Shown here piece after piece: positions 24,293 through 50,700 of a stretch of 64,000 nucleotides of DNA. Within the stretch, counting starts at the first letter, position 1. Each line of letters starts with the position of its first letter. The translations under genes and the position numbers were made by a program. Source of the stretch: Antennarius striatus (lineage: Eukaryota; Chordata; Actinopteri; Lophiiformes; Antennariidae); NCBI RefSeq assembly GCF_040054535.1, contig NC_090779.1:22562501-22626500 (forward strand), read 5' to 3'. The notes under the pieces are model-generated. The model worked only from the letters and a program-made list of their open reading frames with translations. It did no database searches and was not told the DNA's origin.

Positions 24293-26587
24293 CGGGCGGG
24301 ACCCCTGGCGCTGTCCATTCGGAAAACTGACGCTCTGATCTGGCTAACCTGCTGCAGAGAGGAGGCGTGGTCAGGAATCCAGGTAACCGCACCAATCAGC
24401 TGAGCGGACCTCAGCGGGGAGGGCGTGGCCAATAGTCCAGATAACCGCACCAATCAGCTGAGCGGAACTCAACACGGAGGGCGTGGCCAGGAGTCCAGCG
24501 AGGCACCAATCAGAGCTGAGCAACCGAGCACACCGGTGAAGAGGAAACCGGCGGAGAGAGATGGCATGAAGGGGAAAACAATACAACTATAGCTGAAACC
24601 TCAGAACACAAGTCTGAGGTTAAAGCACAACGTCATTAAGAGAATATAATTTAAAATTAATTTAAAATATTTCGTCTATTTCTACCAGCAATCCTGTATA
24701 ACTCCACCTTGATGATTCTGACGGGTTTCCTTGGAAATTGATAAACGGATAAAAACCGTGTAGAAGTGAGGCACTCTGAGCATCTCTCACATTTTATAGA
24801 AAACTACCGTTTGCAAAAAACAAACAAACTAATAATTATTTAATGAAATAATCGCAGCGCTGACTAAGATTTGAAAATGTACCGTTCAGAAAGATAAACT
24901 GTCTCATACGACATGACATCTTGATGTGACAGGAGCGGCAGTAGAGCTACATCAGATTTTAATCCAGGCCGAACGAAATGTTTGAGGACTAGCCGTGTTG
25001 GGAATCTCCATTTAACAATGGAAATGACCACAAAACGCATCTGCTTACGCAACGATAGACAGCGTAATACTTAGTTCTTGTCTATCACATAATTTTCTGA
25101 GCACAAAGTACAGAACATGCACAGGACATATTAAACTATAACTGATATATGTGGCAAACTTAAGAAGCTTTTCTGTAGCTTTGGGTCCGTGTCTTGTTTA
25201 TTTAGCGCATATCACAATCAAAGCGCTGACTTCCGTTACACCACTGTATCCTGTGTTCCAGACACCAGTCTGTCTGTCTGTCTGTCTAAGATGTCTGTCG
25301 TTACTACTCTAAGTGTCTCTGAATTGTTTAAATCAAATAAAGTGTACCATTAATGTTAGCCATTGATGATGTCGTTAACCAGAAGTAGATTTATGTTTCG
25401 TTTAAAAAATATTTGTTAATTTTTTTCTCTGTTGAAGGTGCGGTGTTTGATTTGCCTCAGACAACAGATTTTCATTTGTCCTCCTGCCGCTAATTATTTA
25501 TTATATCATGACACTGATGCAGATGTTCATTTGTCAATCATGATCTCATCAGAGTTTCGTGTATGAAACGGTTTGCAGATATAAGTGTGGACATTGCGTG
25601 TTTTGTTTTGTTTTTTGTTTTTGTGTGTGTTTAATGCGGGTGAGCATCAGGCCAGCCTTTAACAGACTGATCGATGGACACCATGAAAGATGGGAGGATT
25701 AATGCTCCTCATAAAACTCGTTACACCCCACCGTCCCTCCAATATTGTGTCCGATATTGGAAACCGTATTCCAATATCGGACACGGTCAAGGAACATGGT
25801 TCCAATATCGGACAAGATGATGGAACCCTCCCATCTGCATGGTTCCATTATTCTGTCCGAAATTGGAACCCCGTGTCCGTATTGGAACTGCGCGTCACCT
25901 GTGGCGTGGACTCTGACTCTTCCTCCTCTTCCTCCTCTTCCTCTTCCTCCTCTTCCTCCTTTTCCTCTTCTTCCTCTTTCCACACGCGGCCCTAAACGCT
26001 CCCGCCTCCATCTCCACACATTCCAGCTCCCGTGGGGGTAATAATACTAATAATTATGAGTCAGGTGACAACAGGACCAGCATGCTTTGCTGAGAGTCGG
26101 ACGGCGGTTAATGTGTTTAATGACACTTTTAACCCTAAAGCCATAAATCTGTATGAGGCTTATAAAACAAAACCCTTTATTGTTTCTGAAATGATTTCCA
26201 TTTCCGGTCAGGATGTTTTATGATAAATAGAAATAAAACGGTTCTGGAGCGTCTGCAGGACCCGCAAACCAACACGCTGTTTGGGTCCAATAGAACCACA
26301 ACATGACCTGGATGGCGATGAAGGAGAAGATCTTAGCTCTGGTGAGCGAGGCCTGTGCTGTAAACCTGACGGCTGGACGTTCATAGACACGAAGGTCTGC
26401 TTGAGAGGAAGCTGGATGAACAGATGCTGTACTAGCAGTTCACCACCAGGTGTCCCTGTTCTGTGTGGGTTCAAAGCCCAGAAATTTTGGTTCATTTTCC
26501 GAGGAACCCTGGGGAAGCTCCAGGAGGCTTCAGATGTGTGTAATTAGACAAATCGTGTAATTTATATGTTTAGTTTGTTCTTAATTA
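24293..26587 (-). repeat. composite repeat unit 1 (minus orientation)
   Basis: A 2,295-bp unit reading, in plus-strand order: CCAAT/GC-box cluster, AT-rich segment, CTGT tetranucleotide run, motif cluster, CTTCCT-rich tract, and the inverted ORF cassette. Its left edge is more diverged than that of the other units (AGCGGGCGGGACCCC), as expected next to the inversion centre. Confidence 0.8.
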
Positions 26588-28897
26588 GGCGGGTGGGATC
26601 CCTGGCGCTGTCCAGGCGGAAAACTGACGCTCTGATCTGGCTGACAAGGCTGCAGCAGAGGAGGCGTGGTCGGGAGTCCAGGTAAACGCGCCAATCAGCT
26701 TAGCGGACCTCAGCGGGGAGGGCGTGGCCAATAGTCCAGATAACTGCACCAATCAGCTGAGTAGAACTCAGCACGGAGGGCGTGGCCAGGAGTCCAGCGA
26801 GGCACCAATCAGAGCAGAGCAACCGAGCACACCGGTGTAGAGGAAACAGGCGGAGAGAGATGGCATGAAGGGGAAAACAATACAACTATAGCTGAAACCT
26901 CAGAACACAAGTCTGAGGTTAAAGCACAACGTCATTAAGAGAATATAATTTAAAATTAATTTAAAATATTTCGTCTATTTCTACCAGCAATCCTGTATAA
27001 CTCCACCTTGATGATTCTGACGGGTTTCCATGGAAATTGATAAACGGATAAAAACCGTGTAGAAGTGAGGCACTCCTAGCATCTCTCACATTTTATAGAA
27101 AACTACCGTTTGCAAAAAAAAAAATACTAAGAATTATTTAATGAAATAATCGCAGCGCTGACTAAGATTTGAAAATGTACCGTTCAGAAAGATAAACTGT
27201 CTCATACGACATGACATCTTGATGTGACAGGAGCGGCAGTAGAGCTACATCAGATTTTAATCCAGGCCGAACGAATTGTTTGAGGACTAGCCGTGTTGGG
27301 AATCTCCATTTAACAATGGAAATGACCACAAAACGCATCTGCTTACGCAAAGATAGACAGCGTAATACTTAGTTCTTGTCTATCACATAATTTTCTGAGC
27401 ACAAAGTACAGAACATGCACAGGACATATTAAACTATAACTGATATGTGTGGCAAACTTAAGAAGCTTTTCTGTAGCTTTGGGTCCGTGTCTTGTTTATT
27501 TAGCGCATATCACAATCAAAGCGCTTACTTCCGTTACACCACTGTATCCTGTGTTCCAGACACCAGTCTGTCTGTCTGTCTGTCTGTCTGTCTAAGATGT
27601 CTGTCGTTACTACTCTAAGTGTCTCTGAATTCTTTAAATAAAATAAAGTGTACCATTAATGTTAGCTATTGATGATGTCGTTAACCAGAAGTAGATTTAT
27701 GTTTCGTTTAAAAAATATTTGTTAATTTTTTTTCTCTGTTGAAGGTGCGGTGTTTGATTTGCCTCAGACAACAGATTTTCATTTGTCCTCCTGCCGCTAA
27801 TTATTTATTATATCATGACACTGATGCAGATGTTCATTTGTCAATCATGATCTCATCAGAGTTTCGTGTATGAAACGGTTTGCAGATATAAGTGTGGACA
27901 TTGCGTGTTTTGTTTTGTTTTTTGTTTTTGTGTGTGTTTAATGCGGGTGAGCATCAGGCCAGCCTTTAACAGACTGAGCGATGGACACCATGAAAGATGG
28001 GAGGATTAATGCTCCTCATAAAACTCGTTACACCCCACCGTCCCTCCAATATTGTGTCCGATATTGGAAACCGTATTCCAATATCGGACACGGTCAAGGA
28101 ACATGGTTCCAATATCGGACAAGATGATGGAACCCTCCCATCTGCATGGTTCCATTATTCTGTCCGAAATTGGAACCCCGTGTCCGTATTGGAACTGCGC
28201 GTCACCTGTGGCGTGGACTCTGACTCTTCCTCCTCTTCCTCCTCTTCCTCTTCCTCCTCTTCCTCCTCTTCCTCTTCTTCTTCCTCTTTCCACACGTGGC
28301 CCTAAACGCTCCCGCCTCCATCTCCACACATTCCAGCTCCCATGGGGGTAATAATAATAATAATTATGAGTCAGGTGACACCAGGACCAGCATGCTTTGC
28401 TGAGAGTCGGACGGCGGTTAATGTGTTTAATGACACTTTTAACCCTAAAGCCATAAATCTGTATGAGGCTTATAAAACAAAACCCTTTATTGTTTCTGAA
28501 ATGATTTCCATTTCCGGTCAGGATGTTTTATGATAAATAGAAATAAAACGGTTCTGGAGCGTCTGCAGGACCCGCAGCCCAACACGCTGTTTGGGTCCAA
28601 TAGAACCAGAACATGACCTGGATGGCGATGAAGGAGAAGATGTTAGCTCTGGTGAGCGAGGCCTGTGCTGTAAACCTGACGGCTGGACGTTCATAGACAC
28701 GAAGGTCTGCTTGAGAGGAAGCTGGATGAACAGATGCTGTACTAGCAGTTCACCACCAGGTGTCCCTGTTCTGTGTGGGTTCAAAGCCCAGAAATTTTGG
28801 TTCATTTTCCGATGAACCCTGGGGAAGCTCCAGGAGGCTGCAGATGTGTGTAATTAGACAAATCGTGTAATTTATATGTTTAGTTTGTTCTTAATTA
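26588..28897 (-). repeat. composite repeat unit 2 (minus orientation)
   Basis: A 2,310-bp direct copy of unit 1. Length differences come mainly from the CTGT run (longer here, near 27567) and the CTTCCT tract (longer here, near 28226). Confidence 0.8.
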
Positions 28898-31193
28898 GGC
28901 GGGTGGGATCCCTGGCGCTGTCCAGGCGGAAAACTGACGCTCTGATCTGGCTGACAAGGATGCAGCAGAGGAGGCGTGGTCGGGAGTCCAGGAAAACGCG
29001 CCAATCAGCTGAGCGGAACTCAGCGGGGAGGGCGTGGCCAATAGTCCAGATAACTGCACCAATCAGCTAAGCGGAACTCAACACGGAGGGCGTGGCCAGG
29101 AGTCCAGCGAGGCACCAATCAGAGCTGAGCAACCGAGCACACCGGTGTAGAGGAAACAGGCGGAGAGAGATGGCATGAAGGGGAAAACAATACAACTATA
29201 GCTGAAACCTCAGAACACAAGTCTGAGGTTAAAGCACAACGTCATTAAGAGAATATAATTTAAAATTAATTTAAAATATTTCGTCTATTTCTACCAGCAA
29301 TCCTGTATAACTCCACCTTGATGATTCTGACGGGTTTCCTTGGAAATTGATAAACGGATAAAAACCGTGTAGAAGTGAGGCACTCCTAGCATCTCTCACA
29401 TTTTATAGAAAACTACCGTTTGCAAAAAACAAACAAACTAATAATTATTTAATGAAATAATCGCAGCGCTGACTAAGATTTGAAAATGTACCGTTCAGAA
29501 AGATAAACTGTCTCATACGACATGACATCTTGATGTGACAGGAGCGGCAGTAGAGCTACATCAGATTTTAATCCAGGCCGAACGAAATGTTTGAGGACTA
29601 GCCGTGTTGGGAATCTCCATTTAACAATGGAAATGACCACAAAACGCATCTGCTTACGCAACGATAGACAGCGTAATACTTAGTTCCTGTCTATCACATA
29701 ATTTTCTGAGCACAAAGTACAGAACATGCACAGGACATATTAAACTATAACTGATATGTGTGGCAAACTTAAGAAGCTTTTCTGTAGCTTTGGGTCCGTG
29801 TCTTGTTTATTTAGCGCATATCACAATCAAAGCGCTTACTTCCGTTACACCACTGTATCCTGTGTTCCAGACACCAGTCTGTCTGTCTGTCTGTCTAAGA
29901 TGTCTGTCGTTACTACTCTAAGTGTCTCTGAATTCTTTAAATAAAATAAAGTGTACCATTAATGTTAGCTATTGATGATGTCGTTAACCAGAAGTAGATT
30001 TATGTTTCGTTTAAAAAATATTTGTTAATTTTTTTTTCTCTGTTGAAGTTGCGGTGTTTGATTTGCCTCAGACAACAGATTTTCATTTGTCCTCCTGCCG
30101 CTAATTATTTATTATATCATGACACTGATGCAGATGTTCATTTGTCAATCATGATCTCATCAGAGTTTCGTGTATGAAACGGTTTGCAGATATAAGTGTG
30201 GACATTGCGTGTTTTGTTTTGTTTTTTGTTTTTGTGTGTGTTTAATGCGGGTGAGCATCAGGCCAGTCTTTAACAGACTGATCGATGGATACCATGAAAG
30301 ATGGGAGGATTAATGCTCCTCATAAAACTCGTTACAACCCCACCGTCCCTCCAATATTGTGTCCGATATTGGAAACCGTATTCCAATATCGGACACGGTC
30401 AAGGAACATGGTTCCAATATCGGACAAGATGATGGAACCCTCCCATCTGCATGGTTCCATTATTCTGTCCGAAATTGGAACCCCGTGTCCGTATTGGAAC
30501 TGCGCGTCACCTGTGGCGTGGACTCTGACTCTTCCTCCTCTTCCTCCTCTTCCTCTTCCTCTTCTTCCTCTTCTTCTTCCTCTTTCCACACGTGGCCCTA
30601 AACGCTCCCGCCTCCATCTCCACACATTCCAGCTCCCATGGGGGTAATAATAATAATAATTATGAGTCAGGTGACACCAGGACCAGCATGCTTTGCTGAG
30701 AGTCGGACGGCGGTTAATGTGTTTAATGACACTTTTAACCCTAAAGCCATAAATCTGTATGAGGCTTATAAAACAAAACCCTTTATTGTTTCAGAAATGA
30801 TTTCCATTTCCGGTCAGGATGTTTTATGATAAATAGAAATAAAACGGTTCTGGAGCGTCTGCAGGACCCGCAGCCCAACACGCTGTTTGGGTCCATTAGA
30901 ACCAGAACATGACCTGGATGGCGATGAAGGAGAAGATCTTAGCCCTGGTGAGCGAGGCCTGTGCTGTAAACCTGACGGCTGGACGTTCATAGACACGAAG
31001 GTCTGCTTGAGAGGAAGCTGGATGAACAGATGCTGTACTAGCAGTTCACCACCAGGTGTCCCTGTTCTGTGTGGGTTCAAAGCCCAGAAATTTTGGTTCA
31101 TTTTCCGAGGAACCCTGGGGAAGCTCCAGGAGGCTTCAGATGTGTGTAATTAGACAAATCGTGTAATTTATATGTTTAGTTTGTTCTTAATTA
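28898..31193 (-). repeat. composite repeat unit 3 (minus orientation)
   Basis: A 2,296-bp direct copy with the same element order. It shares the CATGGGGGTAATAATAATAAT variant class with unit 2, which suggests that these two are sister copies. Confidence 0.8.
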
Positions 31194-33287
31194 GGCGGGT
31201 GGGATCCCTGGCGCTGTCCAGGCGGAAAACTGACGCTCTGATCTGGCTGACAAGGCTGCAGCAGAGGAGGCGTGGTCGGGAGTCCAGGTAAACGCGCCAA
31301 TCAGCTTAGCGGAACTCAGCGGGGAGGGCGTGGCCAATAGTCCAGATAACTGCACCAATCAGCTGAGTAGAACTCAGCACGGAGGGCGTGGCCAGGAGTC
31401 CAGCGAGGCACCAATCAGAGCTGAGCAACCGAGCACACCGGTGTAGAGGAAACCGGCGGAGAGAGATGGCATGAAGGGGAAAACAATACAACTATAGCTG
31501 AAACCTCAGAACACAAGTCTGAAGTTAAAGCACAACGTCATTAAGAGAATATAATTTAAAATTAATTTTAAATATTTCGTCTATTTCTACCAGCAATCCT
31601 GTATAACTCCACCTTGATGATTCTGACGGGTTTCCATGGAAATTGATAAATGGATAAAAACCGTGTCGAAGTGAGGCACTCCTAGCATCTCTCACATTTT
31701 ATAGAAAACTACCGTTTGCAAAAAAAAAAATACTAATAATTATTTAATGAAATAATCGCAGCGCTGACTAAGATTTGAAAATGTACCGTTCAGAAAGATA
31801 AACTGTCTCATACGACATGACATCTTGATGTGACAGGAGCGGCAGTAGAGCTACATCAGATTTTAATCCAGGCCGAACGAAATGTTTGAGGACTAGCCGT
31901 GTTGGGAATCTCCATTTAACAATGGAAATGACCACAAAACGCATCTGCTTACGCAACGATAGACAGCGTAATACTTAGTTCTTGTCTATCACATAATTTT
32001 CTGAGCACAAAGTACAGAACATGCACAGGACATATTAAACTATAACTGATATGTGTGGCAAACTTAAGAAGCTTTTCTGTAGCTTTGGGTCCGTGTCTTG
32101 TTTATTTAGCGCATATCACAATCAAAGCGCTTACTTCCGTTACACCACTGTATCCTGTGTTCCAGACACCAGTCTGTCTGTCTGTCTGTCTAAGATGTCT
32201 GTCGTTACTACTCTAAGTGTCTCTGAATTCTTTAAATAAAATAAAGTGTACCATTAATGTTAGCTATTGATGATGTCGTTAACCAGAAGTAGATTTATGT
32301 TTCGTTTAAAAAATATTTGTTAATTTTTTTTTCTCTGTTGAAGTTGCGGTGTTTGATTTGCCTCAGACAACAGATTTTCATTTGTCCTCCTGCCGCTAAT
32401 TATTTATTATATCATGACACTGATGCAGATGTTCATTTGTCAATCATGATCTCATCAGAGTTTCGTGTATGAAACGGTTTGCAGATATAAGTGTGGACAT
32501 TGCGTGTTTTGTTTTGTTTTTTGTTTTTGTGTGTGTTTAATGCGGGTGAGCATCAGGCCAGCCTTTAACAGACTGATCGATGGACACCATGAAAGATGGG
32601 AGGATTAATGCTCCTCATAAAACTCGTTACACCCCACCGTCCCTCCAATATTGTGTCCGATATTGGAAACCGTATTCCAATATCGGACACGGTCAAGGAA
32701 CATGGTTCCAATATCGGACAAGATGATGGAACCCTCCCATCTGCATGGTTCCATTATTCTGTCCGAAATTGGAACCCCGTGTCCGTATTGGAACTGCGCG
32801 TCACCTGTGGCGTGGACTCTGACTCTTCCTCCTCTTCCTCCTCTTCCTCTTCTTCTTCCTCTTTCCACACGCGGCCCTAAACGCTCCCGCCTCCATCTCC
32901 ACACATTCCAGCTCCCGTGGGGGTAATAATACTAATAATTATGAGTCAGGTGACAACAGGACCAGCATGCTTTGCTGAGAGTCGGACGGCGGTTAATGTG
33001 TTTAATGACACTTTTAACCCTAAAGCCATAAATCTGTATGAGGCTTATAAAACAAAACCCTTTATTGTTTCAGAAATGATTTCCATTTCCGGTCAGGATG
33101 TTTTATGATAAATAGAAATAAAACAGATGCTGTACTAGCAGTTCACCACCAGGTGTCCCTTTTCCACGTGGGTTCAAAGCCCAGACATTTTGGTTCATTT
33201 TCCGATGAACCCTGGGGAAGCTCCAGGAAGCTTCAGATGTGTGTAATTAGACAAATCCTGTAATTTTTATTAGTTTGTTCTTAATTA
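31194..33287 (-). repeat. composite repeat unit 4, with ~200-bp deletion
   Basis: At 2,094 bp this unit is about 200 bp shorter than the others. The ORF cassette is cut at about 33124, where the sequence jumps from the polyA-signal side to the start of the ORF region. The unit abuts the right outer arm. Confidence 0.8.
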
Positions 33288-34254
33288 GGCGGGTGGGATC
33301 CCTGGCGCTGTCCAGGCGGAAAACTGACGCTCTGATCTGGCTGACAAGGCTGCAGCAGAGGAGGCGTGGTCGGGAGTCCAGGTAAACGCGCCAATCAGCT
33401 TAGCGGAACTCAGCGGGGAGGGCGTGGCCAGGAGTCCAGCGATACACCAATCAGCGGAGCAGACCTTGTTTGGGAGGGCGTGGCCAGGGGGAGTTGCAGC
33501 GATGCACCAATCAGTCGGGCCAACCTCAGAGGGAGGGCGTTGCCAGCAGTCCAGGTAACCGCACCAATCCGCTAAGCAGAACTCAACAGGGAGGGCGTGG
33601 CAAGAAGTTCATCGATGCACCAATCAGAGCTGAGCAACCGGGCACACCGGGGCTGAGGAAAACAGGCGGAGAGAGATGACATGAAACTGAAAGCAATACA
33701 ACCAGAGCTGCAACCTCAGAACACAAGCCTGAGGTTGCAGCACAATGTCATTAAGAGTATATAATTTGAAACTAAATTAAAACATTTCTACATCATTCTC
33801 CTATAATCCTGTGTTACTCCTCGATGATCCCGACGGGTTCATTTTCATGGAAATTGATTTTTTTAAAAAGGGGTAAAACCCGTTTTAAGACGAGGCACAC
33901 TGAGCATATCTCACATTGTATAGAAAACTACCGTTTGCAATAAAAAAAAAAAGATAAAAAAAATATTTTAATAAATTAATCGCAGCGCTACACACATTTC
34001 CCGCTAGGATGTGAGGGCATGAGTACGATTTGAAAATGTACGGTTTAGAAAGGTAGCTGTGTAATACCAGAGGATATCAAACGCGATTTCATAAGTTATT
34101 CCCTGTGAATTAAATAATTTATTGTACATGCTGGAGAACAAGGCAGGGTGAAAATACAAACTGCGCACAGAGCGCTATGCACTGCGATACCGTGCCGCGC
34201 TAGAACTACTGAAAGGGAAAATATTAGTATTTAAAGGCTGACATGATGCCAAAG
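33288..34254 (-). repeat. right outer arm of the composite repeat
   Basis: Inverse of the left arm, with five CCAAT/GC-box minirepeats (33360-33660) and the terminal stretch ending GGCTGACATGATGCCAAAG. The flanks outside the two ends (ATATAT on the left, TCTTTC on the right) show no obvious target-site duplication. Confidence 0.8.
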
Positions 34255-35311
34255 TCTTTCATTACATTTAATTAATGAATGCAATTTCAATAAATCAATG
34301 TTTCTAGAAAAAAATGTAACTACATTTATTAATAGATCTCAAATACATCATTGTTAGCATTCACCAGTTCATATAACAAAATTAGATTCAAAAATGATCA
34401 AACAACATATTTTTCTTTTTATTTCCATATGAAGCTTTTATTTTGTGTAATACTGATGGTGAATAATGGTCGTGAAAGTGTCAGTCCATCATACATGACA
34501 ATGAAAAAAAAAATTAAAAAAAGAGCATTGTTTTATTCATTTAGACATTTAAAATATACTTGGTAAAACATTGTTTGGATAAAGGAATATGACACTTTAA
34601 ATGTAAAACTTTTCATGTAATAATTTGGTCCCTCTTCTTCGGTATAGCTGTGGTTTCTTTATTCCACCTAAAATTATAACGATTTAAAAATAGAAATACT
34701 TATAAAAGTCAACTAAAGACAGGGATCTATAAAGTATTGTAACAAAATTTACAAAACGATATTCCAATGATTCTCTTTTTCCTAAGTAAGAGTCTTATTA
34801 CGAAACATTTCTCAAACATTTTTTGTAAAATATGTTTAAAAAATATAATCCATTCACGTATTAAAAATGAGATGACATGCTATCTCTTTCTCACAATTTA
34901 ACTTCTCTTGTGAGGTTGTTAGAATTAAAAGGAAATGTTTCTGCTAGAATTTCTCAAAAATGAAATGTTTCAAAATGAAATGTTTAAAGGGACATTTGAT
35001 GTCTGACACTAAAATACAATAATCACAAGTAGCTGATAACCTGACAATAGTAAGTTTTATCTGTGTGTTAGTAATACTAATCTTGATTAGTAATTGTATT
35101 ATATTTATTTGTTAAGTTGAAAATTTTCGTTGCAGGACTTTGGAGGCTGTGCACTGAACCCCGACAAGAAACGTTCCCATATGAAAATGTGCTGCAGCTG
35201 ATTTTCACGACTGTAATTCCAGTTGTCATCTCTGCTGTGATGGGTTGTTAACCGTCCACAGGTGAAACAGGGTCACATCCCCAGCAGGTTCTCCTTCAGG
35301 TTGTCATCACT
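34255..35311. other. AT-rich spacer between repeat and channel gene
   Basis: No gene or recognisable repeat is seen. It should contain the 3' UTR of the minus-strand channel gene, whose stop codon is at 35312; several TTTATT runs could serve as its polyadenylation signal. Confidence 0.5.
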
Positions 35312-48490
<13,179 letters not shown>

Positions 48491-48499
48491 CCTGGTGTC

Positions 48500-48974
48500 C
48501 TGCAGCGCTGCCCGAACTCCACTGTCACCATGTAAATTTTTCCTGTACAAATGATAGCCGTGCAAAAAGATTCTAACAATTAAAATGACAAAATAAAGAG
48601 ATTTACCCAAAATATGTTGAACTGACTGTGATTGATATTATCGATAGCACCATGGTGATCATATTTTCACTGTTTGTTGGTTGATGGCTTGATTTGTTTG
48701 TAGGATGCAATGCAGAAATGTTCAAGGCATATGTAATAGTTGTAAGGGAGTCAAGGATGACTTGTAGAATTTATTGGCATTTATTCCTTGGAACTTTTTT
48801 AAAAAAATCAAGCCTTCAGGCATTGATGGATAGGTAGCAGCTTTCAGTGCAAGGCTTCTCTCTGATATGGAAGGAGTGAAGAAACAAAACGCAGGTCTGC
48901 AGTAACCCAGAATGTCCACCAGGGGCTCCAAATCAACTCAATCAAGTGATTTATTACTGAGAAACTCACATATA
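48500..48974. other. 5' flank of the channel gene
   Basis: No exon with an ATG in frame with the channel could be identified. A possible acceptor (CTGCAG, transcript sense) lies just before 48499, which would allow an upstream 5' exon. No clear promoter motif is seen. Confidence 0.4.
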
Positions 48975-49360
48975 CAGTGCCTCGCGAAAGTATTGCCCCC
49001 CCCAAAAAAAAACTTGTTGATATTTTGCCACATTTCAGGCGTCAAACTTAAAGATAACAAACTGAAAATATTTTTAAGAATCAACAACATGTGAGACACA
49101 ATCGTGAAGTGGAACCAAATTTATTCAACATATTATATTGTGTTTAGAAATAAAAAACTGAAAAGTATGATGTGCAAATGTGAGACCAAATGACACATAC
49201 AGGTAGGTGAACTCTGTTTGTCATTGTTGTCATTTAGGTCAACACTGGATCATTCAGAAGTCATCAATGAACTTCTGGAGTCGTTTGGCTGAGCTGAGAG
49301 AACAGGAGGCCAATATTTTTGCACGTTCTTGTGGGGGGCCAATACTTTCGCAAGGCACTG
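48975..49360. mobile_element. non-autonomous Tc1/mariner element
   Basis: 386 bp with terminal inverted repeats CAGTGCCTCGCGAAAGTATT at the left and AATACTTTCGCAAGGCACTG at the right, flanked by TA on both sides (48973-48974 and 49361-49362), the Tc1/mariner target duplication. The inside matches a common fish family (CACATTTCAGGC, ATTTATTCAACATATTATA). No transposase. Confidence 0.92.
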
Positions 49361-49362
49361 TA

Positions 49363-50130
49363 ACACTAGACTTACTTTCTAACTCTGTCACACATAGGCC
49401 AGAGAGGAGCCTGATAAATTTCGGTGCAGATCCACATACACAGTTAAATCTAGCTTTTTTTCTTCTTTGAATAGACAAACCATTTTCTCTAACGAAGGAC
49501 ACATGGGTCACCATCCGGTACTGGACCATAAAGTTGGGTGGAAATCTATTCAGTACTATGTGAAATTGGCTGATTGCACTGAAACACATTGTCAGGAATG
49601 TGTCTGGCATGTCCCCCATTCTTGCAAAGCCAATATCATTTTTTCTGGCAGTTTTTAGACACTGATAAAATTTTATAAAAACTGCATTGTTCCAGTAGTT
49701 CTATTTTACTCCCTTTCACAGCCTTAATCTACGGGGGTGCTGTGTTACTGCTTTCTGTCTATTCCTATGTGTTTTGGACGCAGCTGTGACAGATCAGAGC
49801 AGTATGTGTGATTGGGACGTCAGGGGAAATGTGGAAAACCCCACACACTTCCTGGATTCGCCCCCAATCTCAATCTCAAACGCCTAACACAAGGTGTTTT
49901 TCTTTTTTCCAATTCACAAATGTCTGATCCAAACTCAAATTTAACCAAAAATTAAGATCTCTGGATTGTGCCTAAAAAATTATGGCAGTTCCAGATTTGG
50001 ACTCAAACTGAAACAGTTGCATCCAAACAGACTTGACATAAATATGCCTTGTTCTTTTCAAATTAAGATCCACACTTTGTTCCCAGAGATATTAATGAAA
50101 ATGTTCAAGTCATCTTATAATATTGGAGAA
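49363..50130. other. intergenic sequence, no gene seen
   Basis: I see no exon here. Parts such as the stretch around 49920-50130 look like degraded fish interspersed repeat, but I cannot name the family. Confidence 0.4.
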
Positions 50131-50275
50131 ATTCTATATCCACAACAACATTTAGAGAGTTCTATCTTGTCCTGGGATCCATCCTCCCACTAAATTTCAT
50201 GGAAATATGTTTGAGGTTTTTCAGTAATGCTCCTGACAATCCAAACAAAAACCCTCATTGGTGGAGGTAAAAGGG
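50131..50275 (+). mobile_element. 3' tail of an interspersed fish retroelement
   Basis: The stretch containing CTAAATTTCATGGAAATATG and ending CATTGGTGGAGGTAA resembles the 3' tail of widespread teleost LINE/SINE repeats, in which a similar ...GGCGGAGGTAA end occurs. Family assignment is from memory and uncertain. Confidence 0.45.
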
Positions 50276-50309
50276 AAGAATGGTCATTATTTCACATTGA
50301 TCTGGAATC

Positions 50310-50700
50310 TCAGAGCTTCCAGGGATATTGACCACCATACGTGTCCCTCAAATGATCCAGGACTTCATCTGGAACAAAGCCTTGGTGGACTCTGGGGTCT
50401 GCCTGGGATTGTTGTCCTTGTGGAACGTTCAATGATGTCCAAGCTTCACAGATGGACATGCTGTCTTCTCCTGATACGCTGCAGGTTTCTAGTGAAGCAT
50501 GCCAGGGGCTCAGAAATGCTCTGGGTCTGCTTTGCTTCTTGTTTTACTGGAAACCTGCAGCATGTAGAAGGCTCTGGACATGCAGCAGATTCTGTAGGGT
50601 GGGGTTCTCTTCAGCATCAGCTTCATTCTTCCTCCTGCAGACATACTGCTGATCCAGAGGCACCAAAAACGTCTAGTTTGGTTTCATAGATTCCAAGAAA
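50310..50700 (-). pseudogene. Tc1/mariner transposase fossil with an inverted segment
   Basis: On the minus strand, ETKLDVFGAS and, after a frameshift, YVCRRKNEADAEENP resemble the second-aspartate region of Tc1-like transposases; further on, DNNPRQTPESTKALFQMKSW resembles the DNDPKH region. In between, the expected VKHGGGS...LWGCF block is found on the plus strand instead (VKHARGSEMLWVCFASCF, about 50485-50540), so a piece of about 120 bp is inverted. It contains stops and frameshifts and is inactive. Confidence 0.6.

Larger units (their letters stand above)
18758..34254. repeat. 15.5-kb palindromic composite repeat, family unknown
   Basis: The left end starts CTTTGGCATCATGTCAGCCT and the right end is its reverse complement, finishing at 34254. 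The outer arms match inward for about 1 kb (18758-19740 against 33288-34254). The left half carries plus-oriented material (18758-22280 and 23456-24040), broken by a 1.2-kb non-repeat insert. The right half has four direct repeats in minus orientation: 24293-26587, 26588-28897, 28898-31193 and 31194-33287. The centre of inversion lies near 24040-24292. Units differ by scattered substitutions and small indels, so amplification was recent or the copies are being homogenised. No transposase, polymerase or integrase motif was seen in any frame. It could be a non-autonomous fold-back transposon or a local palindromic satellite. Confidence 0.85.

Noticed and set aside
24864..25052. 62-codon ORF beginning MRKQMRFVVISIVKW, repeated in every unit
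   Set aside because: Conserved only because the units are recent copies. No promoter-like context or polyadenylation signal in phase, and no known motif.
24293..33287. Possible CRISPR-like or ribosomal/tRNA gene array
   Set aside because: Units are 2.1-2.3 kb with no spacer logic, no rRNA sequence and no tRNA fold. The setting is a vertebrate genome.
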